From Methylobacterium currus (GTDB lineage Bacteria; Pseudomonadota; Alphaproteobacteria; Rhizobiales; Beijerinckiaceae), in NCBI RefSeq assembly GCF_003058325.1, contig NZ_CP028843.1, positions 2,762,001 to 2,826,000 of the forward strand: DNA of 64,000 bases. The letters run 5' to 3'. A program made the position numbers and the translations under genes. This document shows, in pieces, positions 46,001-58,000 of this stretch. Each line of letters opens with the position of its first letter. The stretch's first letter is position 1. The notes beneath the pieces are model-generated. The model was not told the origin of the DNA. It was given only the letters and a program-made list of their open reading frames with translations, and made no database searches.

Positions 46001-49000
46001 AAGGCCGGTGCCAACGTGGTGATCGGCGACCACGGCCAGCTCTACCAGGACGGGCTGACGACGCCGCAGGTGTTCCTCGAGGGCACGCACGTCCTCAGCC
46101 GTGCCGTCTCGACCAACACCGCCGCGGGGGCGGGCGACACCGTCACCACCACGGCCGGCGACAGCGTCATCATCGGCGGTGCCGGTGCCGACGTGATCAC
46201 CGCCGGTGCGGGCAACCACGTCATCTTCGGCGACAACGGCGACGCCGTCTTCACGGGCGGCGTCCTGACGGCGATCACGAGCCTGTCGGGCACGATCGGC
46301 GGCGACGACACGATCACCGCGCAGGATGGCGACTCGGTCATCGTCGGCGGGGCCGGCGCCGACGGGATCCGCGTCGGCAAGGGCACGCAGGTCATCCTCG
46401 GCGATACCGGCGAGGCCACCTTCACGCCGGTCAACGGCGCTCGGGCCCTGGCGTCGATCACGACCCGGGACGGCGAGGCGGCGATCGGCGGCGACGACGT
46501 CATCGAGGCCAGCGAGGGCGGCACCACCATCATCGGCGGCGCCGGCGCGGACCGGATCACGGTCGGCAAGGGCCGCCAGGTGGTGCTGGGCGACAGCGGC
46601 CGCGCGACCTTCTCGGGCGGCCTGATCACCGGCATCACCTCGGTCGCGACCGGCATCGGCGGCGACGACGCGATCACGGCCGACGACGGCGACGCCACCA
46701 TCATCGGTGGCTTCGGCGCCGATGCGATCACGGTCGGCCAGGGCAACCACGTCATCCTGGGCGACAACGGCACGGCCGCCTTCGCGGCCGGCGTGCTGAC
46801 CCGCATCGAGTCGATCGATCCTGAGATCGGCGGCGCCGACACGATCGCGGCACACGACGGCAATTCGACCATCATCGGCGGCGCGGATGCGGACCGGATC
46901 ACGGTCGGCTCTGGCACGCAGGTGGTGCTGGGCGACAGCGGCCGCGCGACCTTCTCGGGCGGCCTGATCACCGGCATCACCTCGGTCGCGACCGGTATCG
47001 GCGGCGACGACGCGATCACGGCCGACGACGGCGACGCCACCATCATCGGCGGCTTCGGCGCCGATGCGATCACGGTCGGCCAGGGCAACCACGTCATCCT
47101 GGGCGACAACGGCACGGCCGCCTTCGCGGCCGGCGTGCTGACCCGCATCGAGTCGATCGATCCTGAGATCGGCGGCGCCGACACGATCGCGGCCCACGAC
47201 GGCAATTCGACCATCATCGGCGGCGCGGATGCGGACCGGATCACGGTCGGCAAGGGCCGCCAGGTGGTGCTGGGCGACAGCGGCAGCGCGACCTTCTCGG
47301 GCGGCCTGATCGCCGGCATCACCTCGGTCGCGACCGGCATCGGCGGCGACGACGCGATCACGGCCGACGACGGCGACGCCACCATCATCGGCGGCTTCGG
47401 CGCCGATGCGATCACGGTCGGCCAGGGCAACCACGTCATCCTGGGCGACAACGGCACGGCCGTCTTCGCGGCCGGCGTGCTGACCCGCATCGAATCGATC
47501 GATCCTGAGATCGGCGGCGCCGACACGATCGCGGCTCGCGACGGCAATTCGACCATCATCGGCGGCGCGGATGCGGACCGGATCACGGTCGGCTCTGGCA
47601 CGCAGGTGGTGCTGGGCGACAGCGGCCGCGCCACGTTCTCGGGCGGCCTGATCGCCACCGTGACCGCGATCGCCACCGATATCGGCGGCGGCGACACGAT
47701 CCAGGCCGATGACGGCGACGTGACCATCATCGGCGGCTTCGGCGCCGATGCGATCACGGTCGGCCGCGGCAACCACGTCATCCTGGGCGACAGCGGCAAG
47801 GCCAGCTTCACTGCCGGCCTGGCGGATCACGTCGAATCGATCGATTTCGAGATCGGCGGGGACGACACGGTCACGGCGTCGGACGGCAACGACGTCGTCA
47901 TCGGCGGCGCGGGAAGCGACCTGGTCACGGCGGGAGCCGGCGATCACGTGATCCTGGGCGATAGCGGCCGGGCCGATTTCGTGGTTCGCCTCGCGAGCGG
48001 CGTCGCCACCGCCACCCGCACGCGGGTCGAGACCCTGGCGGCCGATATCGGCGGCGGCGACCGGATCAGCTTCGGCTCCGGGCGCAACGTCGTGCTCGGC
48101 GGCGCGGGCGGCGACGCCATCGAGGGCCAGGACCGCGGCGCGGTGATCCTGGGCGACAACGGCACCGTCACCTTCGACGCGGCCGGCACCATCCTGCGCG
48201 CGATCACGGCCTCGCCCGACATCGGCGGCGACGACGTCATCACCGCGGGGGCCGGCGACAACGTCGTGATCGGCGGCGTCGGGCGCGACCGCATCTCGCT
48301 CGGCGACGGCGCCAACGTCGTCCTGGGCGATGGCGGGCAGGCCGATTTCGAGAACGGTCAGGTGGTGGCGATCGCCAGCGTCGCCCCGACCATCGGTGAC
48401 GTCGACACCATCGCGCTCGGCAAGGGCCGCAACGTGGTGATCGCGGGCGCGGGCGCCGACGTGATCACGGCCGGGGACGGGCAGAACGTCATCCTGGGCG
48501 ACAACGGTCGCGCCACGCTCACGGCGACGGGCCTGCCGGTGCAGGCCGAGACCAGCGACGAGGCAGTGGGTGGCGCGGACCGGATCACGGTCGGCGATGG
48601 CGGCAGCGTCATCCTCGGCGGCTCCGGTGCCGACACGATCCGCGGCGGCAACGGCCGGGCCGTGGTGCTCGGCGACAACGGCCAGGTGGCCTTCGACGCC
48701 CTCGGCCGGCCGGCGACGGTCGTGTCGTCCGCCCCGATGGCGGGCGGGGCCGACACCATCACCCTCGGCGATGGCGGCAGCACCGTCATCGGCGGCGTCG
48801 GCGCCGACCGGATCGTCACCGGCAACGGCAGCGACGTCGTCATCGGTGACGACGGTAGCCTCACCTTCGCGGACGGCGTGCTCGTCCTGGCCCGGAGCCT
48901 CGAGTCCATGCTCGGCGGCGGCGACGTCGTCGAGGCGGGCGACGGCGACAACGTCGTGATCGGAGGCACTGGCGACGACACCCTCACCACCGGTGCCGGT

Positions 49001-52000
49001 TCGGACACGGTCCTGGGCGACGATGGCCGGGTGACGTTCCGTTCCGGCATCCTGGTGCGCGCCGAGACCGAGGACGCCAGCGTCTCGGGCAACGACGCAA
49101 TCGTGGCCGGCGACGGGCGCAACGTGGTCTTCGGCGGTTCCGGCTCCGACTCCATCACGACCGGGGCCGGCGACGACGTGGTGTTCGGCGACAACGGTGC
49201 GATGGACTACGCCCTCGGCCTGCGCGCCGAGGTGATCAGCGACCGCACCGGCGGTGCATCCGACCGGATCATCACCGGCGCGGGGGCCGATATCGTGGTG
49301 GGCGGGCTTGGCGGCGACGTGATCGACGCGGGCAAGGACGACACCGATGCCGACGTGGTGCTGGGCGACGACGCTCACCTGACCTTCGACGGGCAGGGCC
49401 GTCTGGTGCGGGCCGAGAGCCTGGACCCGACACTGGGCGGCGACGACCAGATCGAGGTGGGCTCCGGCGACAACGTGGTGATCGGCGGCGTGGGGGCCGA
49501 CGCGATCACGGCGGGGTCGGGGGCCGACGTGGTGATCGGCGACAACGGCTACGCGGTGTTCGCAGCCGGGGTGCGCCGCCAGGTCGGCAGCACCGATCCG
49601 AACGCGGGCGGGGACGACCGCATCGCGGCGGGCGATGGCGACAACATCGTCATCGGCGGCGTGGGCGCGGACACGATCACGGTCGGGACCGGCGGCGATC
49701 TCGTGCTGGGCGACGACGGTCAGGTGACCTTCTCGGGCGGCGTGCGGGCGGTGATGGCGAGCCTCGACCCGCTGTTTGGCGGGGACGACCGCATCAGCGG
49801 CCGGGACGGCGACAAGGTGGTGATCGGCGGGGCCGGCAACGACGCCGTCACCCTGGGCCGGGGCGACAGCGTGGTGCTGGGCGACAACGGCGTGGCGCGC
49901 TTTGCGGCCGGGATCCGGGCGGAGGTGAGCAGCACCGATCCGGACTCGGGCGGTCGCGACACGATCGTGATCGGCGGCGGCAACGCGGTGGTGCTGGGCG
50001 GCATCGATCGGGACGCGGTGACGACCGGGTCGGGGGCCGACATCATCCTGGGCGACGACGGGATCGTGCATTTCGATGCCGCCGGCGTGATCACCGACTT
50101 CGCGACGCTCGATCCGCGCAACGGCGGCGACGACGTGATCGCGGCTGGCGAGGGCGACAACATCGTGGTGGGCGGCGTCGGGCGCGACGCGGTGACGACG
50201 GGCGCGGGCTCGGACGTGATCCTGGGCGATGGGGGCGAGGCGCGCTTCGCGGGCGGCCGCCTGGTGCGGATCGCCACGAGCGACCCGAGCTTGGGCGACG
50301 ACGACCGCATCGATGCGGGCGCGGGCGACAACGTGGTGCTGGGCGGCGCGGGCGCCGACCGGATCGCCGCGGGCGCGGGCCGGGACGTGCTCCTGGGCGA
50401 CCTGGGCGAGGTCGCCTACGACGCCGACGGGCTGCTGCAACTGGTGCTCTCCACCGATACCGGCCTCGGCGGCGACGACGTGATCGCGGCGGGCGAGGGC
50501 GACAACCTCGTCGTCGGCGGCTTCGGGGCGGACACGGTCACGGCGGGCGGCGGGACCGACCTGGTCCTGGGCGACAGCGGGCGCGTCGAGCTCGCGGCCG
50601 GCCTCCTCACCCTGGCCGTGAGCCTCGACCCGGCGATCGGCGCGGCCGATGCCGTCACCCTCGGCGACGGGGCCAAGGTGGTGATCGGCGGCGCCGGGGC
50701 GGACGTGATCGCGGCCGGCACCGGCACCGGCCTGGTGATCGGCGATGCGGGTCTGGTGCGCTTCGCGGCGGGCCTGGCGGCGCATGCCGAGACCGGCGAC
50801 GTCACGGTGGCGGGCGACGACGCGATCACCCTCGGCCGCGGCAACGCGGTGGTGCTGGGTGGCTCGGGTGCGGACACGATCGTGGTCGGCGACGGCCGCT
50901 CGGCGGTGCTGGGCGACAACGGCACGGTCGACTTCGACGGCCAGGGGCGGGCGGGCGTAATCACGGCGACGAGCCCGGAGGTGGGCGCGCGCGACCTGAT
51001 CACGCTGGGCGACGGCGGCAGCGTGGCGCTCGGCGGGGCGGGCGGCGACCGGATCGAGGCGGGATCGGGCGCGAACGTGCTCCTGGGCGATGCCGGCACG
51101 GTGACGCTGAGCGCCTCTGTACCGGTCTCGGTGCGCACGCTGAGCCCGTCGGTGGGCGGGGCGGACGAGATCCGGGCGGGGACCGGGGCCAACGTGGTGC
51201 TGGGCGGCGCGGATGCGGACGCGATCACCACCGGGGCGGGGGGTGACGTGATCCTGGGCGATGCGGGCGAGGTGACGTTCGACGCGTCCGGGCTTCCGGT
51301 TCTGGTCCGGGCGACCGATACCGGGGTCGGCGGCGACGACGTGATCGCGGCGGGCGAGGGCGACAACCTCGTCATCGGCGGCTTCGGGGCCGACACGATC
51401 ACGGCGGGCGCAGGCCGGGACGTGGCGCTGGGCGACAGCGGCCAGGTCAGCCTGACGGCAGGCGTGCTGGTGCGGGTCGAGAGCCTGGACCCGCAGACCG
51501 GGGGCGACGACCTGATCACGCTGGGCGAGGGCGACAACCTCGCGCTCGGCGGGGCGGGCAGCGACACGATCACGGCGGGCGCAGGCCGGGACGTGGTGCT
51601 GGGCGACAACGGCAGCGTCGCCTACCTCGCCGGCGTGATCGCCGAGGTGACGAGCGACCGCACCGGCGGTGCATCCGACCGGATCATCACCGGCGCGGGG
51701 GCCGATATCGTGGTGGGCGGGCTTGGCGGCGACGTGATCGACGCGGGCAAGGACGACACCGATGCCGACGTGGTGCTGGGCGACGACGCTCACCTGACCT
51801 TCGACGGGCAGGGCCGTCTGGTGCGGGCCGAGAGCCTGGACCCGACGCTGGGCGGCGACGACCAGATCGAGGCGGGCTCCGGCGACAACGTGGTGATCGG
51901 CGGCGTGGGGTCGGACGCGATCACGGCGGGGTCGAGGGCCGACGTGGTGATCGGCGACAACGGCTACGCGGTGTTTGCCGACGGGATCCGTCGCGAGGCG

Positions 52001-55000
52001 GCGAGCAGCGACCCGTCCGCGGGCGGGTCGGACACGATCCTGGGCGGCGCGGGCGACAACATCGTCATCGGCGGCGTGGGCGCGGATACGGTCACGGTGG
52101 GAGCCGGGCGCGACATCGTGCTGGGCGACGACGGGATCGTGCATTTCGATGCCGCCGGCGTGATCACCGACTTCGCGACGCTCGATCCGCGCAACGGCGG
52201 CGACGACGTGATCGCGGCCGGCGAGGGCGACAACATCGTGGTGGGCGGCGTCGGGCGCGACGCGGTGACGACGGGCGCGGGCTCGGACGTGATCCTGGGC
52301 GATGGGGGCGAGGCGCGCTTCGCGGGCGGCCGCCTGGTTCGGATCGCCACGAGCGACCCGAGCTTGGGCGACGACGACCGCATCGATGCGGGCGCGGGCG
52401 ACAACGTGGTGCTGGGCGGCGCGGGTGCCGACCGGATCGCCGCGGGCGCGGGCCGGGACGTGCTCCTGGGCGACCTGGGCGAGGTCGCCTACGACGCCGA
52501 CGGGCTGCTGCAGCGGGTGCTCTCCACCGATACCGGCCTCGGCGGCGACGACGTGATCGCGGCGGGCGAGGGCGACAACCTCGTCGTCGGCGGCTTCGGG
52601 GCGGACACGGTCACGGCGGGCGGCGGGACCGACCTGGTCCTGGGCGACAACGGCAGCGTCGCCTACCTCGCCGGCGTGATCGCCGAGGTGACGAGCGACC
52701 GCATCGGCGGTGCATCCGACCGGATCATCACCGGCGCGGGCGCCGACATCGTGGTGGGCGGGCTTGGCGGCGACGTGATCGACGCGGGCAAGGCCGACAC
52801 CGATGCCGACGTGGTGCTGGGCGACGACGCTCACCTGACCTTCGACGGGCAGGGCCGTCTGGTGCGGGCCGAGAGCCTGGACCCGACGCTGGGCGGCGAC
52901 GACCAGATCGAGGTCGGCTCCGGCGACAACGTGGTGATCGGCGGCGTGGGGGCCGACGCGATCACGGCGGGGTCGGGGGCCGACGTGGTGATCGGCGACA
53001 ACGGCTACGCGGTGTTCGCAGCCGGGGTGCGCCGCCAGGTCGGCAGCACCGATCCGAACGCGGGCGGGGACGACCGCATCGCGGCGGGCGATGGCGACAA
53101 CATCGTCATCGGCGGCGTGGGCGCGGACACGATCACGGTCGGGACCGGCGGCGATCTCGTGCTGGGCGACGACGGTCAGGTGACCTTCTCGGGCGGCGTG
53201 CGGGCGGTGATGGCGAGCCTCGACCCGCTGTTTGGCGGGGACGACCGCATCAGCGGCCGGGACGGCGACAAGGTGGTGATCGGCGGGGCCGGCAACGACG
53301 CCGTCACCCTGGGCCGGGGCGACAGCGTGGTGCTGGGCGACAACGGCGTGGCGCGCTTTGCGGCCGGGATCCGGGCGGAGGTGAGCAGCACCGACCCGGA
53401 CTCGGGCGGTCGCGACACGATCGTGATCGGCGGCGGCAACGCGGTGGTGCTGGGCGGCATCGATCGGGACGCGGTGACGACCGGGTCGGGGGCCGACATC
53501 ATCCTGGGCGACGACGGGATCGTGCATTTCGATGCCGCCGGCGTGATCACCGACTTCGCGACGCTCGATCCGCGCAACGGCGGCGACGACGTGATCGCGG
53601 CCGGCGAGGGCGACAACATCGTGGTGGGCGGCGTCGGGCGCGACGCGGTGACGACGGGCGCGGGCTCGGACGTGATCCTGGGCGATGGGGGCGAGGCGCG
53701 CTTCGCGGGCGGCCGCCTGGTGCGGATCGCCACGAGCGACCCGAGCTTGGGCGACGACGACCGCATCGATGCGGGCGCGGGCGACAACGTGGTGCTGGGC
53801 GGCGCGGGTGCCGACCGGATCGCCGCGGGCGCGGGCCGGGACGTGCTCCTGGGCGACCTGGGCGAGGTCGCCTACGACGCCGACGGGCTGCTGCAACTGG
53901 TGCTCTCCACCGATACCGGCCTCGGCGGCGACGACGTGATCGCGGCGGGCGAGGGCGACAACCTCGTCGTCGGCGGCTTCGGGGCGGACACGGTCACGGC
54001 GGGCGGCGGGACCGACCTGGTCCTGGGCGACAGCGGGCGCGTCGAGCTCGCGGCCGGCCTCCTCACCCTGGCCGTGAGCCTCGACCCGGCGATCGGCGCG
54101 GCCGATGCCGTCACCCTCGGCGACGGGGCCAAGGTGGTGATCGGCGGCGCCGGGGCGGACGTGATCGCGGCCGGCACCGGCACCGGCCTGGTGATCGGCG
54201 ATGCGGGTCTGGTGCGCTTCGCGGCGGGCCTGGCGGCGCATGCCGAGACCGGCGACGTCACGGTGGCGGGCGACGACGCGATCACCCTCGGCCGCGGCAA
54301 CGCGGTGGTGCTGGGTGGCTCGGGTGCGGACACGATCGTGGTCGGCGACGGCCGCTCGGCGGTGCTGGGCGACAACGGCACGGTCGACTTCGACGGCCAG
54401 GGGCGGGCGGGCGTAATCACGGCGACGAGCCCGGAGGTGGGCGCGCGCGACCTGATCACGCTGGGCGACGGCGGCAGCGTGGCGCTCGGCGGGGCGGGCG
54501 GCGACCGGATCGAGGCGGGATCGGGCGCGAACGTGCTCCTGGGCGATGCCGGCACGGTGACGCTGAGCGCCTCTGTACCGGTCTCGGTGCGCACGCTGAG
54601 CCCGTCGGTGGGCGGGGCGGACGAGATCCGGGCGGGGACCGGGGCCAACGTGGTGCTGGGCGGCGCGGATGCGGACGCGATCACCACCGGGGCGGGCAGC
54701 GACGTGATCCTGGGCGATGCGGGCGAGGTGACGTTCGACGCGTCCGGGCTTCCGGTTCTGGTCCGGGCGACCGATACCGGGGTCGGCGGCGACGACGTGA
54801 TCGCGGCAGGCGACGGCGACAACGTGGTGCTGGGCGGCGCGGGCGCCGACCGGATCACCACCGGCGCGGGCGGCGACGTGGTGCTGGGCGATGCCGGCTC
54901 GGTGAGCTTCGTCGCCGGAATGGTCGGCCAGCTCGCCACCACCGACGCCACGGTCGGCGGCGACGACACGATCACGGCGGGCGACGGGGACAACGTCGTG

Positions 55001-58000
55001 CTCGGCGGCTTCGGGTCCGACACGATCGCCACCGGGGCCGGAGCCGACTTCATCCTCGGCGACAACGGCACGGCCAGCGTCATGGTCGTCGCCGGCCAGC
55101 GCACCCTGATCCGCCTTCAGGCCACCGACCCGCTCGCGGGCGGAGCGGACCGGATCGACGCCGGAGCGGGCAACGACTTCGTGGCTGGCGGCACGGGAGA
55201 CGATACCATCGCGGGCGGCGACGGCCACGACCGGCTGTTCGGCGACCACGCGCTCTACGACACGGCGCTGCCGGTGAACCAGCGCGGCGTCGCGATCTTC
55301 ACGGGGATCGATGACGGCGGTGGCAACGACGAGATCCACGGTGGTGACGGCGACGACGCCATCGTGGGCGAGCAGGGCAACGACCGCTTGTTCGGCGACA
55401 CGGGCGACGACGACATCGTCGGCGGATCGAACGTGGCCGGCGCCGCCGACGGGGCCGACACGATCTCCGGCGGAGCCGGTGCGGACGTGATCCTCGGCGA
55501 TAACGGGGTCGTCACCCGCCACGTTCTCGTGGACGACGTGAAGGCGGTGGCGTGGCTGCGCGATCCGGCTCCGTTCGGCGGAGTGCGGCGCGAGGTGATG
55601 CCGTTCGATCTCGTCGACGGGGTCGGCGGGAACGACGTGATCACCGGCGACGACGGCGACGACCGGCTCTTCGGCCAGCGCGGCGACGACCGGATCGAAG
55701 GCGGCCTCGGCGACGACGAGATCGTCGGCGGGCTGGGCGCCGATTCCCTGAGCGGCGATGCCGGCCGGGACGTCGTCCTGGGCGATGTCGGCCGCATCGT
55801 CCGGGCCTACCGGGCGGACGGCTCGGCCCTGCTCAACAGCGACGGAAGCTGGCACCGCGACGTCGTGCTGGAGGAGGTCGGCACCGTCACGGCGGTGATG
55901 CGCACCGACAGCCGCGACGGCGTCGATCTCACCCTGCAGATCGAGGCGCTGGCCAAGTCGGACCTGCTCCTCGCGACGGGAGCGCGGGACGCGGCCGGGG
56001 CGGCGCTCCGCCTTGCGGGCGGCAACCCGGACACCTCGGTGCTCGCGGTGTCGCTGGCACCCGCCGCCAACGACGTCATCGACGGCGGCGATGGCGACGA
56101 CGCGCTGTTCGGCCAGCGCGGCGACGATACGATCCGCGGCGGGACCGGCGACGACCTGATCTTCGGCGACCGTGTCTCGAACGTCGCCGAGACGGTGTCG
56201 GATGTCCCGACCATCGTGAACGCGGTCCGCCTGATCGGTGCACCGGATTCGGCCGGGCTCGACCTGCCACTCGGCGGCGCGGTGGTGGTGCCGGCGGCCA
56301 ACCTCATGCCCGAGGTGCTCAATGCGAGCGCCCCGCGCGTCACCGCCTACCCGAACCTCGCGGGCGCGCTCGGCGACATCGCCGGGGCCGGTCCGATCCG
56401 GCGCGGGGACGGGGCGGCGCTCACCGTCTACGCCGCGGTGGTGCCGAACCTCGTCGACACCCACGGCGTCCTGCCGGGGAACGACCTTCTCGAGGGCGGC
56501 GCGGGCGACGACACGGTCTACGGCGACGACGTCCAGATCTTCGCCCTCGACGTGACGCGCTACGCCGCGCTCAACGGCCGGATCGACGCCGTGACGCTCG
56601 CCATGCAGCAGTTGCTCGACACGCTCGACAGCTTCACCTCCGGCGTCGACATGACCGACCACGCCAAGGGCATCCGCTCGCCGGAGGAACTGCGGTTCGG
56701 GAACGACTCGATCGCGGGCGGCGACGGCAGCGACACCATCGTCGGCGACCAGGCCCGGATCGTGGTGCGCGGCCGCGGCCCGCTCGACGACCTGTCCATG
56801 GCCTCGGCCACCGCCCTCGCCGATTTCCTCGGCGACATGCGCTGGGCGGTCTCCGACCTCACCGCGACGGTGGGCCGGGCCCGCGAGTTCGTCGCCGCTT
56901 CGATGGCGACGATCTCCGGCTCGCTGGCGGATTTCCGGGCGCCGCACCACCTGGTGCTCGGGAACGACGTGATCGATGCCGGCGACGGCGACGATCTCGT
57001 GACCGGCGACAACCTGATCATGGTGCAGGCGGGTGTCGCCCGCACCAATGCCGAGTTCGATCCCGATGCCTGGGACCTCGCCAGGGCGGTGAACGGGGTC
57101 CTCGTCGCCAAGGTGGCGGAGCAGGATGCCGCGCTGAACGCCCATCTCGCCAAGGACCATCCGGCCGACCTGGCCGCCAAGGCCACGGTCGAGATCGTGT
57201 TCGGCAACGGGCAGGGCTACGCGCTCGACATCGGCAATGATCGCATCGCGGGCGGTGCCGGGACCGACGTTCTGGTCGGCGACACCGCCTTCATCCAGCT
57301 GCCGGTCGCGGGCACCAGCGAGGGCGGCCAGACCTCGCGCGACTCCCTCGCGGCGGACCGGATCCAGGTCCTCGCCCGGCTGTTCGCGGGCACCACCAGC
57401 CCGTTCTCCTGGAACGGCGAGGTCCGCGGCACCGGCGTCCTGCTCAGCGTGGCGACGGACGGCTGGGGACCGGACGGGCGCCACTTCTCCCGGGATCCGG
57501 GTGCGGTGCTGATCAACCGCGACGTGATCGACGGCGGCAACGAGGCCAACCGCATCTTCGGCGAGACCGTGATGCTGGTCCCGGCCCTCGACGCGGCCGG
57601 CGGCCTCGTCGGGCCGGACGCCCTCTATGCCATCGCCCCCGGCCCGGTCGGCCTGGCGCAAGGCGCGGTGACGCTCGGCATGGGCGGCGCCACCCGCGGG
57701 TTCATCACCGCGGCAGGCTCGCCCAGCTACGCGCTGAGCTACACGAACGGCGTCCCGGTGCCAGGCCGGTCGACCGGCGAGGCGCTCGCGGCCTACAACA
57801 GCACCTACTGGGGCATTCCCGCGACTGGGGGCGCCTACGGCCTCTACCCCTATGCGAGCTTCTCCTTCGGCTCGCCGCCCGGGGCGGCCGGCCTGTTCCC
57901 CTGGGGCTACCAGTATCCGTTCGCCAATACCCCGCATCCCGGGAAGAAGGCCATGATGGCCTGGTACAACTCCATGACGGCGACCGGGAACCTCGGTGCG

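Larger units (their letters stand above)
45500..57300 (+). repeat. RTX-like calcium-binding-type repeat domain
   Basis: This domain comprises dozens of units of about 50-58 residues with the consensus GGxGADxITxGxGxxVVLGDxGxxxF followed by S-DPxxGGDDxI. Canonical RTX nonapeptides GGxGxDx(L/I) occur at its two ends, for example GGAGDDVLIGG near 45810 and GGDGHDRLFGD near 55215. RTX motifs form Ca2+-stabilised beta-rolls after type I export. Most units here are a long variant in which one beta-roll turn alternates with a 20-25-residue spacer. Confidence 0.8.

Noticed and set aside
40340..54806. CRISPR-like regular repetition
   Set aside because: All repeat periods are multiples of three, continuous and inside one reading frame, with no unique spacers or palindromic short repeats. 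They are protein-coding tandem repeats.
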